Translations under genes and position numbers: made by a program
In this document: in pieces, positions 9,527-18,685 of the stretch
Layout of the letters: every line of letters begins with the position of its first letter
Position numbering within the stretch: position 1 is the stretch's first letter
Assembly (NCBI GenBank): GCA_027011225.1
Contig: JALVAK010000143.1
Coordinates: 1 to 57,941 of the forward strand
DNA length: 57,941 nucleotides
Origin: Nautiliaceae bacterium
Lineage (GTDB): Bacteria; Campylobacterota; Campylobacteria; Campylobacterales; Nautiliaceae
Direction: 5' to 3'
Notes under the pieces: model-generated
The model's input: only the letters and a program-made list of their open reading frames with translations
What the model was told of the DNA's origin: nothing
The model's database searches: none

Positions 9527-11146
9527 TTAAAGCTCTATTACAAAAACTGCACCATTTTTAGAGTTATATGCATAAAGCTTGCCATTGAAATGCTGATTTA
9601 TAATAACTTTACTCATATAAAGCCCTATTCCTGTACCTTGAGACTGAAATTTAGTAGTAAAATATGGCTCAAAAATTTTATCTTTAATCTCTTCAGGAAT
9701 TCCTCCTGCATTATCTTCTATTTCTATTTTTTTACCATCGATTCTTATCCAAATTTTTCTATTTTTGATATCTCTTTCTTTAAGCGCATCTATAGCATTG
9801 TTTATAATATTTAAAATAACTTGAGAAAATTCACTTTTATATCCTGTAATTGGCTCAGTTTTTATAAATTCAAGCTCTACTTCAACTTTATTTTGCTTAA
9901 GTCTTCCTTCAATAAGTTTAAGAGCTTCTTCAATAATTTCTTTTGGACAAAATTCAACTTTTTTTGTATCTCTTTTAAAAAAATTTGTAAAATCATCAAT
10001 TGTTTGAGACATATATTGGATTTGAGTGTTTGCTTGCTCCTTAAATTTTTCTATAAATTCAGGAGTTAGTTTATTTTTGCTTGCTGCAAGCTCAAAGTTT
10101 TGAATTAAAAGAGATAGTCTTGTTAGAGGGTGTCTCCATTGATGAGCAATATTTCCAAGCATCTCACCAAGAGCTGCGAGTTTACTCTGAGCAATAAGGA
10201 GCTGCTCTTTTTCTTGTCTTTTTTCAATCTCTTCTTTTACTCTTTTATCAAGCTCTTCATAAAAAGAATAAAGAGGTTTTGAGAAAAATATTCCAAGTGG
10301 CACGGCAAAAAGTATAGAAATTCCTATCATAATTAGTGTTAAAGTTTTTGAAATTTCATTAGTTTTATTAATTAAATTTTTATTTTGAATAAACACTACT
10401 TTTATTTTATCACTTAACGATTTTACATATATCTCATCCGTAACAAATCCGTTTTGAGTATTTAATATTTTTTTATTTAGAAAAAAGTTAAACACATCAT
10501 TTAAATTTTTCTCATGATACAAATCAGAATATAATATGTTTCCATGCTTATCTATTATAATAAAATGATAAAGGTTATTATTTCTAAATAAATCCTTTAT
10601 AAATGACTTAACTTCAATAAACCCTGGATATTTTTCTATTTTTACAGGAGAAAAAGCAATAAATTCAATTCCTTTATCTTTAAAATTTTCTTTAAAAAAT
10701 AGCTCTTTATCACTTTTTAAGTTTTGTACTTTTAAAGAAATATTTGTATTATTACAATAAATACTATTCTCAACTTTCTCGCAAGATATAATATTTTTAC
10801 CATACCTATTAAAATAATTAATCTGTTTTAATTCATTATTTGCATAAAGCATAGTTTTAAAAACAGATTTTAATATTTCAGTATTTGGAGTAAAAGCAGA
10901 ATTAAAAATATCATTTTTAGCTAAAGCTAAGGTAGTATTTTTTATAATATTTTCTTTTGTTTTGTAATCTTTATAAATATTCTCTGCAATAATTTTAATT
11001 TTATCTTCAAACTCTTTAGTTGTAAGCTGTGTAAAAAGATAAATAGAAGTATAAGTAGTAATAACAATAATAACAAATGCAAAAATAACAAATGCAAAAA
11101 TCAAATCAAATTTAAAATCATTTGAGTTTTTCAATCTTATATCCAA
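9527..11146 (-). CDS. Membrane sensor histidine kinase
   Basis: A 539-residue two-component sensor: membrane segment at about 15-37, a roughly 200-residue periplasmic sensor region without a recognisable motif (possibly Cache-like), second membrane segment at about 258-280, a coiled linker, the phosphoacceptor box NIAHQWRHPLTRL (His near 335), and an ATPase domain with N box (NIINNAIDAL), DNAGGIPEEI and GTGIGLYMSK. HQWRHPL is the H-box common in Campylobacterota kinases. The TTG start at 11146 overlaps the response regulator by 29 nt, so the two are a cognate pair. It is the last gene of the mod operon. The ligand is unknown; nitrate, nitrite or molybdate are guesses from context. Confidence 0.9.
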   Translation of the reverse strand: MDIRLKNSNDFKFDLIFAFVIFAFVIIVITTYTSIYLFTQLTTKEFEDKIKIIAENIYKDYKTKENIIKNTTLALAKNDIFNSAFTPNTEILKSVFKTMLYANNELKQINYFNRYGKNIISCEKVENSIYCNNTNISLKVQNLKSDKELFFKENFKDKGIEFIAFSPVKIEKYPGFIEVKSFIKDLFRNNNLYHFIIIDKHGNILYSDLYHEKNLNDVFNFFLNKKILNTQNGFVTDEIYVKSLSDKIKVVFIQNKNLINKTNEISKTLTLIMIGISILFAVPLGIFFSKPLYSFYEELDKRVKEEIEKRQEKEQLLIAQSKLAALGEMLGNIAHQWRHPLTRLSLLIQNFELAASKNKLTPEFIEKFKEQANTQIQYMSQTIDDFTNFFKRDTKKVEFCPKEIIEEALKLIEGRLKQNKVEVELEFIKTEPITGYKSEFSQVILNIINNAIDALKERDIKNRKIWIRIDGKKIEIEDNAGGIPEEIKDKIFEPYFTTKFQSQGTGIGLYMSKVIINQHFNGKLYAYNSKNGAVFVIEL

Positions 11147-11768
11147 CTCCTCTTACATTTTTAATAAAATTTTCTTTTAATTTGCTTCTTAATTTTTTAA
11201 CTTGAGTTCTAATTGTATTGTTGCATATATCTTTTCCATCCCATACATAATCTTTAAGTTTATCAAGCTCTACTACTTGACCAATATTTTTAATAAGCAT
11301 CTCAAGAAAATATTTTTCATTTTGAGTTAAATCTACTTCTTCATCTTTATAAAAAAGCTTTAATTTATCTAAATCAAATTTATAATTATCTGTAATTTTA
11401 ATCTCATTAGTATTTTTAAATACAAGTCTTTTAATTCTTAGCTCAAGCTCTTTTAAATCAAATGGTTTTTTAATGTAATCAGCCGCACCTAAATCAAATG
11501 CTTCTTCTATATGATTTATATCAGAATAAGCGGTAATAAAAATAGCTGGCACATCTTTTGCATAATTTTTAAGCTCTTTATAAAACTCATATCCATTCAT
11601 CTCAGGCATATTAATATCAATCAAATAAACATCATAATGCTCTGGATAAATCTCCTCTAATGCTTTTAGAGGAGAAGAGTAATAATCAACCCTATTATCT
11701 TGAAGCTCTAAATAATTTTTTATAGATTCTCCAATAAACTCATCATCTTCAACTAATAATATTCTCAT
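11118..11768 (-). CDS. OmpR/PhoB-family response regulator
   Basis: A 216-residue transcription regulator with receiver domain (acidic VEDDE, phospho-acceptor D51 in LIDINMPEMNG, switch ITAYSD, KKPFD lysine) and C-terminal winged helix (DLTQNEKYFLEMLIK through NVRGVGYKIE). The start overlaps modC by 20 nt and the kinase by 29 nt. OmpR-type regulators bind direct repeats with one-turn spacing; such repeats occur at 22912-22938 before a small cytochrome gene, but no link is shown. A regulator in this operon suggests that nap, hao or mod genes are the targets. Confidence 0.92.
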   Translation of the reverse strand: MRILLVEDDEFIGESIKNYLELQDNRVDYYSSPLKALEEIYPEHYDVYLIDINMPEMNGYEFYKELKNYAKDVPAIFITAYSDINHIEEAFDLGAADYIKKPFDLKELELRIKRLVFKNTNEIKITDNYKFDLDKLKLFYKDEEVDLTQNEKYFLEMLIKNIGQVVELDKLKDYVWDGKDICNNTIRTQVKKLRSKLKENFIKNVRGVGYKIEKLK

Positions 11769-12561
11769 TTACTCCCTTTAATTTATAAGAAGTAGGCGAT
11801 AAAATTACCCTATCGCCCTTTTTTAAATTTTCATTTCTTATTTTAACAAATCTATTTCCAACGCTAATTATAGCTATATTATCTAACGTTTCAATAACTA
11901 CGCCTCTTATTAATAATTCTTGATTTAATAACTCTTTTTTGTTTTTAAAAGAGATTATTTTACCTTTTTTTAATTCTATCATATTATCAGCTAATTTATA
12001 AATCTCACTAAAAGAGTGAGTTACCATAATAGTAGTTAAATTAAATTCTTTATGAAACATAAAAAGCTTATCTTCTAAAATCTCTTTAATTCTCTCATCT
12101 AATGCAGAAAAAGGCTCATCAAGAAGTAAAATTTTGGGTTTTCTCATAAGAGCCCTTGCAATAGCAACTCTTTGTTTTTGACCACCACTTAAAGTATGAG
12201 GATATCTATCTTTTAAATCATATATTTCACTCATTTCTAAAAGTTTTTTTGCTAAATTTTTATCATTATTTACATACAAAAGATTTTCTAAAACACTCAT
12301 ATTTGGAAATAACGCATAATCTTGAAAAACAAATCCAATTTCTCTTTTTTGAGGAGGTAAGAAAAATTTATTATCTTGCCATATTTTATCTTCTACTTTT
12401 ATAATTCCATCTGATTTTTCAAGCCCTGCAATAATCCTCAAAAGTGTAGTTTTACCGCTTCCACTCTCTCCAGTAATAGCTAAAAATTCTCCTTTTTTTA
12501 TATTTAAATTAACTTTTAAATCTATATTGCTTAATTTTTTACTTATATCAATAAATATCAT
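11749..12561 (-). CDS. modC: Molybdate ABC transporter ATP-binding protein
   Basis: A 270-residue ATPase: Walker A GESGSGKTT, Q-loop FVFQDYALFP, signature LSGGQKQR, Walker B LLLDEPFSALD, H-loop VTHS, then a short C-terminal TOBE-like region (NIAIISVGNRFVKIRN). It powers molybdate (or tungstate) import with ModA and ModB. At 270 residues it is shorter than E. coli ModC, with room for one compact TOBE segment rather than a full tandem pair. It overlaps modB by 14 nt and the response regulator by 20 nt. Confidence 0.92.
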   Translation of the reverse strand: MIFIDISKKLSNIDLKVNLNIKKGEFLAITGESGSGKTTLLRIIAGLEKSDGIIKVEDKIWQDNKFFLPPQKREIGFVFQDYALFPNMSVLENLLYVNNDKNLAKKLLEMSEIYDLKDRYPHTLSGGQKQRVAIARALMRKPKILLLDEPFSALDERIKEILEDKLFMFHKEFNLTTIMVTHSFSEIYKLADNMIELKKGKIISFKNKKELLNQELLIRGVVIETLDNIAIISVGNRFVKIRNENLKKGDRVILSPTSYKLKGVNENIIS

Positions 12562-13225
12562 ACTTTTTTCTTTGTTTATGGTTTATAAAATAGACTATAA
12601 ATAAAACTAAAAAGCTAATAACAAGCAAAATTGCACTATAGATATGAGCTGAGTGATAATCTAAATTTTCTACATAATCATAAATTGCAACACTTGCAAC
12701 TTCAGTTTTTCCCGGAATTGAGCCTCCTACCATTAAAACTACTCCAAATTCTCCTATTGTATGCGCAAAAGTTATTACAATTGCTGTTAAAAGAGCTGGT
12801 TTAATATTTGGCAAAATCACTTTAAAAAGAGTTTTCATTTTTCCTTTGCCACTAAGATAAGAGGCTTCTATAATATTTTTATTAATACTCTCAAAACCGC
12901 TTTGAAGAGGTTGCACCATAAAAGGAAAAGAGTATATAACACTTGCTACTACAAGTCCTGGAAATGAAAAAACTAACTTTATATTAAAAAGTTTGTAAAT
13001 AATCCCACCTAAAAAAGAATCAGGAGATAAAAATACTAATAAATAAAATCCAAGCACTGATGGCGGAAGCACTATAGGCAAAGAAGTAATAGTCTCTAAC
13101 AATGGTTTTATTTTAGATTTTGTATTAGATAAAAACCACGCATAAGGAATACCTATAATTAATAAAATCAACGTTACAATAAATGCTAATTTAAAAGAAA
13201 GTATAAAAGGAGTAAAATCAATCAT
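12548..13225 (-). CDS. modB: Molybdate ABC transporter permease
   Basis: A 225-residue inner-membrane permease with five to six hydrophobic helices. The conserved coupling region ASYLSGKGKMKTLFKVILP and the ModB segment EFGVVLMVGGSIPGKTEVAS match the ModB/CysT family. It overlaps modA by 8 nt and modC by 14 nt. Substrate could be molybdate or tungstate; the neighbouring Mo enzyme NapA favours molybdate. Confidence 0.93.
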   Translation of the reverse strand: MIDFTPFILSFKLAFIVTLILLIIGIPYAWFLSNTKSKIKPLLETITSLPIVLPPSVLGFYLLVFLSPDSFLGGIIYKLFNIKLVFSFPGLVVASVIYSFPFMVQPLQSGFESINKNIIEASYLSGKGKMKTLFKVILPNIKPALLTAIVITFAHTIGEFGVVLMVGGSIPGKTEVASVAIYDYVENLDYHSAHIYSAILLVISFLVLFIVYFINHKQRKKYDIY

Positions 13226-13931
13226 TTATATCATACCCATATTTTTTAAAGATGTTTTTTGCGCTTTTAGAAAATAAAAATTTGTAAAAATCTTGTGCTT
13301 TTTTATCCAAAAGCAAAGCTCCTTGATTAAGTGGTGAATAAAGTGAAGAGTTTATATCTTTATAGTAAAACTTTCCTATTTGTTTAATATTTTTGGAAAA
13401 AATTAATGACTTACTGATAATTCCAGCATCAACTCCATTTTTTACATATGAAATAACAGCCGCCACTGCCGGAGCATAGACAAGTTTTGATTTTATTTTA
13501 TTATAAATTTTTGCATTTTTAAATACTTCAACTGCCGCTTTTCCATATGGAGTAATTTGTGGTTTTGAAATAGCAATAGAATCAAATTTAGCTAAATTTT
13601 TAATTGAGAGATTATTATATTTTGTACTAAATAAAATTAACTTGCCTTTTGCATAAACTTTTGGAGGTAAAATCCCTATCCCTTTAGAATACAAATATTT
13701 TGGATATTTCATATCAGCAGATAAAAACAAATCAAAAGGTGCCTTTTTTAAAATTTGTGCCGTTAGTTTACCACTGCTTGATGTTATAAATCTTATTTTT
13801 TCATTTGGATATTTTTTATTAAATGCTTTAATTATTTCTGGCATTACATAAGTAAGATTTGATGCAGCCGCTATTACTATTTCCGAAGCAAACACAAAAC
13901 TTGCAAATAAACACAAAAAAACCGCTCTCAT
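13218..13931 (-). CDS. modA: Molybdate-binding periplasmic protein
   Basis: A 237-residue substrate-binding protein. I choose the ATG at 13931 because it opens a signal peptide (MRAVFLCLFASFVFASE) and follows GGAGGG by 3 nt; the frame extends 19 codons upstream, but that part lies in the structured leader. Mature-protein motifs are IAAASNLTYVMPEII, FITSSSGKLTAQI and a C-terminal GVDAGIISKSL. It is the first gene of modABC-regulator-kinase and starts beneath a candidate Mo-cofactor riboswitch (13935-14070). Confidence 0.93.
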   Translation of the reverse strand: MRAVFLCLFASFVFASEIVIAAASNLTYVMPEIIKAFNKKYPNEKIRFITSSSGKLTAQILKKAPFDLFLSADMKYPKYLYSKGIGILPPKVYAKGKLILFSTKYNNLSIKNLAKFDSIAISKPQITPYGKAAVEVFKNAKIYNKIKSKLVYAPAVAAVISYVKNGVDAGIISKSLIFSKNIKQIGKFYYKDINSSLYSPLNQGALLLDKKAQDFYKFLFSKSAKNIFKKYGYDIND

Positions 13932-13934
13932 ATA

Positions 13935-14070
13935 CCCTCCATAAAGACCTACCTGAGTTGATAAGCCTTTATGAAGGTTTCTTTCCAACTCAGGAGGCTT
14001 AATTTTTTCAAATTAAACCCTATCGGCTATAACTCCATAGCTAAACCTTAGGAGATATAGCTCGAAACCT
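13935..14070 (-). ncRNA. Putative molybdenum-cofactor (Moco/Tuco) riboswitch, modA leader
   Basis: Read on the reverse strand, the leader folds into: (1) a stem GCTATA-T-CTCC / GGAG-T-TATAGC enclosing CCTAAG (14047-14052) and TATGG (14035-14039), the exact halves of the canonical 11-nt GAAA-tetraloop receptor; (2) a hairpin TTAATTT-GAAA-AAATTAA (13999-14016) offering the GAAA tetraloop (14006-14009); (3) a 9-bp stem CCTGAGTTG/CAACTCAGG (13986-13994 with 13952-13960) enclosing GGAAAGAAACC; (4) GCCTCC (13993-13998) able to pair with the modA ribosome site GGAGGG (13935-13940). A tetraloop-receptor pair, about 140 nt, upstream of mod genes, matches the known Moco RNA motif and suggests translational shut-off when cofactor is abundant. 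Class assignment is by eye; the tungsten-cofactor variant cannot be excluded. Confidence 0.75.
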
Positions 14071-14076
14071 AAAAGA

Positions 14077-14105
14077 ATTTTAACTCAACTTTTATTTAAA
14101 GTCAA
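14077..14105 (-). promoter_or_regulatory. Sigma-70 promoter of the modABC-regulator-kinase operon
   Basis: The reverse strand shows TTGACT (14100-14105), 17 nt, TAAAAT (14077-14082). This near-consensus pair predicts a start near 14070, which leaves a leader of about 139 nt, exactly the structured region described above. Confidence 0.7.
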
Positions 14106-14209
14106 TTGTGCCTAATAAGTGCCTTTAATCTTAAATTTTTCTTAAAAATATAGCTTTATAAAAAGAAAAGATGTATCATAATATTGTTAAAATTGCTAAA
14201 GGAGTATCA

Positions 14210-17026
14210 ATGAACAGAAGAGATTTTTTAAAAACCACAGCAGCAGTTGCAGCAGCTAGTGCAGCAGGGCTAAGTATTCCAGAAGATGCAAAAGCAGCTT
14301 CAGAAAATACTCAAGCTAATTGGCAATGGGATAAAGCTGTTTGTAGATTTTGTGGTACTGGATGTGGTATTATGATTGCTACAAAAGGTAATAAAGTTGT
14401 AGCAGTAAAAGGTGACCCAGAAAATCCAGTTAATAGAGGAATTAACTGTATTAAAGGTTATTTTAACGCAAAAATTATGTATGGTGCAGATAGATTAACT
14501 CAACCGCTACTTAGACTAAACGATAAAGGAGAATTTGATAAAAATGCTCCATTTAGACCAGTTAGCTGGAAAAGAGCGTTTGATGAGATGGAGAGACAAT
14601 TTAAAAAATACTATAACCAATACGGACCAACAGCTGTTGGAATTTTTGGCTCAGGTCAATATACAATTCAAGAAGGGTATGCAGCAGTAAAATTAGTAAA
14701 AGCTGGATGGAGAAGTAATAACATAGACCCAAATGCAAGACATTGTATGGCTAGTGCGGTTGTTGGGTTTTATCAAACATTTGGTATTGATGAGCCAAGT
14801 GGATGTTATGATGATATAGAGCTTACTGATACAGTTATTACTTGGGGTGCTAATATGGCAGAGATGCATCCAATTCTTTGGTCAAGAGTAAGTGATGCAA
14901 AATTAAATAATCCTGATAAATATGTAGTTGTAAACCTTTCAACTTACAAAAATAGATGCTCTAACCTTGCTGATATGGAAATAATTTTTAGACCTAATAC
15001 TGACCTTGCAATTATGAACTATATCGCAAGAGAAATTATTAAAAGAAATGCTGTAAATTGGGATTTTGTAAAAAAACACACTGTATTTGCAACAGGCTTT
15101 GCTGATATCGGATATGGTATGAGAGACCCAAATAACCCTCATGTAACACCAAAAGAAAAAGATACAGTAGAAAAACAAGTTGCAAAAGTTGTTACTGAAG
15201 AAGAAGCAATAGCTCTTAGCCCTATTGGCAAATGGAAAGCTGGCGATGAGATGAAAATGACTCATGCAAAAGGTAAAGGTCCATTTAAACACTGGCAAAT
15301 TAGCTTTGAAGAGTTTAAAAAAGGTGTTGAGCCTTATACACTTGATTATGTAGCAAAAATTGCTAAAGGTGATAAAAACGAATCACTTGAGAGCTTTAAA
15401 AGAAAACTTCAAAGATTAGCAGACTTATATTGCGACCCAAATAGAAAAATAGTATCTTTTTGGACAATGGGATTTAACCAACATGTTAGAGGAAGCTGGG
15501 TAAATGAGCAAGCGTATATGCTACACTTACTTCTTGGAAAACAAGCTGAGCCTGGTAATGGAGCATTCTCTCTAACAGGTCAACCAAGTGCATGTGGTAC
15601 TGCAAGAGAAGTTGGTACATTTGCTCACAGACTTCCAGCAGACTTGCTTGTAGCAAATCCAAAACACAGAAAAATTGCTGAAAAACTTTGGAAAGTACCA
15701 CATGGTACAATTAATCCAAAAGTTGGTAACCATTTTCTTAAAATGATGAGAGAGATTGAAGATGGAAATGTAAAATGGGTATGGGTTCAAGTAAATAACC
15801 CATGGCAAAATACTGCAAACGCAAATCACTGGCTAAAAGCTGCAAGAGAGATGGATAACTTTATAGTAGTTAGTGAATGTTATCCAGGAGTTAGTGCAAG
15901 AGTTGCAGACTTAATCTTGCCAATTGCAATGATTTATGAAAAATGGGGAGCATATGGAAATGCTGAGAGAAGAACTCAACATTGGAGACAACAAGTAGTA
16001 GCTCCAGGAATTGCAATGCCAGATTTGTGGACAATAACAGAATTTGCAAAAAGATTTAAATTAAAAGAAGTATGGAAAGAGTGGAAACTTCCTGATGGAA
16101 CAGTTTTACCAAATGTATTAGAAGAAGCAAAAGCTATGGGTTATAGCGAAGATGATACACTATTTGATGTATTATTCAATAGAGAAGAATATCGCAAAAA
16201 TTTCCCATGGCCAGACCCAATAGCTAAAAACCCACAAACTGGAAAACTACATCCAAATACTGAAGCTGAGGGTGATTTTAGAAATGTTGTAGGAACTGAT
16301 GGTAAAGTATTTAAAGGATATGGATTCTTTATCCAAAAAGCACTTTGGGAAGAGTATAGAAAATTTGGTCTTGGACATGGACATGACTTAGCTGATTTTG
16401 ATACTTATCATAAAGTTAGAGGTCTAAGATGGCCAGTAGTTAACGGACATGAAACTAAATGGAGATTTAATGTAGATTATGACCCATATGCAAGAAAATA
16501 TGCAAAACCTGGTGAAAAATTTGCATTTTATGGACCACTTCTAAAAGCAATTCCAAAAGGTGATTTAAAAGGTCCTAAAACTAAGAAAAAATATCCGCTT
16601 CCAAACAAAGCAAAAATTTTCTGGAGACCATTTATGGTGCATCCTGAAGACCCTAAATATGATGATAAAGGATACAACTTCTGGCTATGTACAGGAAGGG
16701 TACTTGAGCATTGGCACACAGGTACAATGACTATGAGAGTTCCAGAGCTTTATAGAGCAATGCCTGAAGCACTTTGTTATATGAACCCAGAAGATGCAAA
16801 AGAGCTTGGTCTTAATAGATTTGATTTGGTTGTAATTGAATCTAGAAGAGGTAAAGTTAAAGCAAGAATTGAAACAAGAGGTAGAAATAAACCTCCAAGA
16901 GGGCTTGTAATGGTTCCTTGGTTTGATGAAAAAATACTTATCAATAAATGTACACTTGATGCAACTTGTCCATTAAGTAAAGAGACTGATTACAAAAAAG
17001 CAGCAGTTAAAATCTATAAAGCGTAG
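14210..17026 (+). CDS. napA: Periplasmic nitrate reductase catalytic subunit
   Basis: Mo-bis-MGD enzyme reducing nitrate to nitrite in the periplasm; 938 residues from the ATG at 14210, which has AAAGGAG before it (an upstream ATG at 14171 has none). The Tat signal is [15 protein letters not shown]. One [4Fe-4S] is bound by C45, C48, C52 and C80 (CRFCGTGC...NC). The Mo-ligating cysteine is C179 in [10 protein letters not shown], which marks a Nap-type enzyme rather than a Ser- or Sec-ligated relative. First gene of napAGHBFLD. It diverges from the mod operon across 278 nt. Confidence 0.97.
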   Translation: MNRRDFLKTTAAVAAASAAGLSIPEDAKAASENTQANWQWDKAVCRFCGTGCGIMIATKGNKVVAVKGDPENPVNRGINCIKGYFNAKIMYGADRLTQPLLRLNDKGEFDKNAPFRPVSWKRAFDEMERQFKKYYNQYGPTAVGIFGSGQYTIQEGYAAVKLVKAGWRSNNIDPNARHCMASAVVGFYQTFGIDEPSGCYDDIELTDTVITWGANMAEMHPILWSRVSDAKLNNPDKYVVVNLSTYKNRCSNLADMEIIFRPNTDLAIMNYIAREIIKRNAVNWDFVKKHTVFATGFADIGYGMRDPNNPHVTPKEKDTVEKQVAKVVTEEEAIALSPIGKWKAGDEMKMTHAKGKGPFKHWQISFEEFKKGVEPYTLDYVAKIAKGDKNESLESFKRKLQRLADLYCDPNRKIVSFWTMGFNQHVRGSWVNEQAYMLHLLLGKQAEPGNGAFSLTGQPSACGTAREVGTFAHRLPADLLVANPKHRKIAEKLWKVPHGTINPKVGNHFLKMMREIEDGNVKWVWVQVNNPWQNTANANHWLKAAREMDNFIVVSECYPGVSARVADLILPIAMIYEKWGAYGNAERRTQHWRQQVVAPGIAMPDLWTITEFAKRFKLKEVWKEWKLPDGTVLPNVLEEAKAMGYSEDDTLFDVLFNREEYRKNFPWPDPIAKNPQTGKLHPNTEAEGDFRNVVGTDGKVFKGYGFFIQKALWEEYRKFGLGHGHDLADFDTYHKVRGLRWPVVNGHETKWRFNVDYDPYARKYAKPGEKFAFYGPLLKAIPKGDLKGPKTKKKYPLPNKAKIFWRPFMVHPEDPKYDDKGYNFWLCTGRVLEHWHTGTMTMRVPELYRAMPEALCYMNPEDAKELGLNRFDLVVIESRRGKVKARIETRGRNKPPRGLVMVPWFDEKILINKCTLDATCPLSKETDYKKAAVKIYKA

Positions 17027-17034
17027 GAGATAAT

Positions 17035-17850
17035 TTGGATAGAAGAAATTTCTTAGCAAATTTAATTCAACTCTCAGCAGCAGCAACTGCTGCTGGTGCA
17101 GTTGTTTCTGGATTTGCCGAAGAAAATAAATATAAGCCACTTACACTTAGACCACCAGGTGCATTGCCAGAAGAAGAGTTTATTAAAACATGTATTAGAT
17201 GTGGTTTGTGTGTTGAGGCATGCAAAAATAGAGAAAATAAAATGATTATTAATGGAAAAGAAATTGATACTCTTTTCCTTGCAGCACCAGGAGATAAAGC
17301 ACCAATTGGAACACCTTATTTTATACCAAGGACAGGTCCATGTTTTATGTGTGATGACATACCTTGTCTTTTTGCCTGTCCTACAGGTGCATTAACTCCA
17401 GATATGTGCAAAAATGAAAAAGGTGAAGTTTCTATTGATTATGCAAAAATGGGTGTTGCGGTAATTGACCCTAGCAGTTGTATTGCTTATTGGGGGCTTC
17501 AGTGTACTGCATGTTATAGAGCATGTCCTGAGATGGATAAGGCTATTACAATTGAATGGAAACAAAATGAAAGAACAGGAAAACATGCATATAGAATTCC
17601 CGTTGTTCATGAAGAATATTGCACGGGATGCGGCATGTGTGAAATGGCATGCGTTACTGAAAAACCAGCTATAAAAGTTTTCCCAAGAGAAGTTTGTCTT
17701 GGAAAAGCAGGAGATAGATACGTCAAAGGATGGGATATAAAAGACCAACAAAGAGTAAAAAAAGCAAGCACTAAAACAACAACCAAAACCCCTTGGAGCG
17801 AAAAAAATCCGCTTCAAAACTTAAATGAGGGAGTAAATTGGGATGAATAA
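17035..17850 (+). CDS. napG: NapG, periplasmic ferredoxin-type quinol dehydrogenase subunit
   Basis: A 271-residue Fe-S protein starting at TTG (17035) with TAGGAG upstream. It has a Tat-like signal (DRRNFLANLIQLSAAA) and four [4Fe-4S] cysteine clusters: CIRCGLCVEAC, CFMCDDIPCLFAC, a central CTACYRACP and CTGCGMCEMAC. With NapH it forms the menaquinol dehydrogenase that feeds NapB/NapA in Campylobacterota lacking NapC. It begins 8 nt after napA and overlaps napH by 8 nt. Confidence 0.95.
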   Translation: MDRRNFLANLIQLSAAATAAGAVVSGFAEENKYKPLTLRPPGALPEEEFIKTCIRCGLCVEACKNRENKMIINGKEIDTLFLAAPGDKAPIGTPYFIPRTGPCFMCDDIPCLFACPTGALTPDMCKNEKGEVSIDYAKMGVAVIDPSSCIAYWGLQCTACYRACPEMDKAITIEWKQNERTGKHAYRIPVVHEEYCTGCGMCEMACVTEKPAIKVFPREVCLGKAGDRYVKGWDIKDQQRVKKASTKTTTKTPWSEKNPLQNLNEGVNWDE

Positions 17851-18685
17851 AATATTTAAAAACAAATATCTCATCCTAAGACGCCTTAGTCAATTTACAA
17901 TTTTATTTTTGTATTTTGCAGCAAATTATTGGGGTTGGAAAATATTAATGGGAAATTTAAGCTTTTCAAAATTATTTGATACTATTCCCTTAACTGACCC
18001 TTATGCATTTTTACAAATGCTTTTTGCAGGAGCTGTAATTAGCACGAATTTAATTATAGGCGTGTTAGTTGTAGTTTTATTCTATGGGATAATTGGAGGA
18101 AGAGCTTATTGTAGCTGGGTGTGTCCAGTAAACTTAATTACTGATTTAGCAGCATGGGTTAGAAGAAAAACTAATCATGAAAAAGATAACTTAGTAAGTG
18201 CAATTAAAATTAAAAAATTTAGATATGCATTTTTAGTTGCTATGCTTATATTCTCAGCCATTATAGGTGCTGCGGCGTATGAATTTATAAATCCTATTGG
18301 ATTTTTTACAAGAGCAGTAGCATTTAGTATGGGATTTGCATGGGTGTGGCTTTTGGTTATTTTTATTTTTGATGCATTTGTCCTTAAAAACGGATGGTGT
18401 GGGCATATCTGCCCAGTAGGTGCTACATATGCCCTAATAGGTGCTAAAAATATAATCCGTGTATATCATGAAAAAGAAAAATGCACTAATTGTGGTAATT
18501 GTTTTATTGTTTGTCCAGAAAACCAAGTTTTAGCACCTGTTATTAACAAAAAAAGCGATTTCATATCAGGAATAGAATGTACAAATTGTGGTAGATGTAT
18601 TGAAGTATGTGAAGATGATGCACTACATTTTTCAATCAGAAATTTTATAAAAGGAGAAAAAAATGAAAAAAATAGCTCTAATTAG
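17843..18685 (+). CDS. napH: NapH, membrane quinol dehydrogenase subunit
   Basis: A 280-residue membrane protein with four predicted helices, two cytoplasmic CxxxCP motifs (CSWVCPVN, CGHICPVG) and two C-terminal [4Fe-4S] sites (CTNCGNCFIVCP, CTNCGRCIEVC). It oxidises menaquinol and hands electrons to NapG. It overlaps napG by 8 nt and napB by 23 nt, a tight translational arrangement. Confidence 0.95.
   Translation: MNKIFKNKYLILRRLSQFTILFLYFAANYWGWKILMGNLSFSKLFDTIPLTDPYAFLQMLFAGAVISTNLIIGVLVVVLFYGIIGGRAYCSWVCPVNLITDLAAWVRRKTNHEKDNLVSAIKIKKFRYAFLVAMLIFSAIIGAAAYEFINPIGFFTRAVAFSMGFAWVWLLVIFIFDAFVLKNGWCGHICPVGATYALIGAKNIIRVYHEKEKCTNCGNCFIVCPENQVLAPVINKKSDFISGIECTNCGRCIEVCEDDALHFSIRNFIKGEKNEKNSSN

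Noticed and set aside
9505-9535. AGTGCTTAAAAAGTGCTTTTTAA as a terminator for the histidine kinase
   Set aside because: The main AGTGCTT element is a direct repeat, not an inverted one; the remaining A/T pairing leaves almost no loop and no GC stem.
13218-13988. modA read from an upstream start at 13988
   Set aside because: The added 19 residues are not signal-like and come from the highly structured leader RNA; the ATG at 13931 has GGAGGG and a good signal peptide.
14171-14209. napA start at the upstream ATG (14171)
   Set aside because: No ribosome site before it, and it would put 13 extra residues ahead of a standard Tat signal that starts at 14210 after AAAGGAG.
14939-15298. Long reverse-strand open frame inside napA
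   Set aside because: Cys/Phe/Ser-rich translation typical of the complement of an AT-rich gene; napA is unambiguous on the forward strand.
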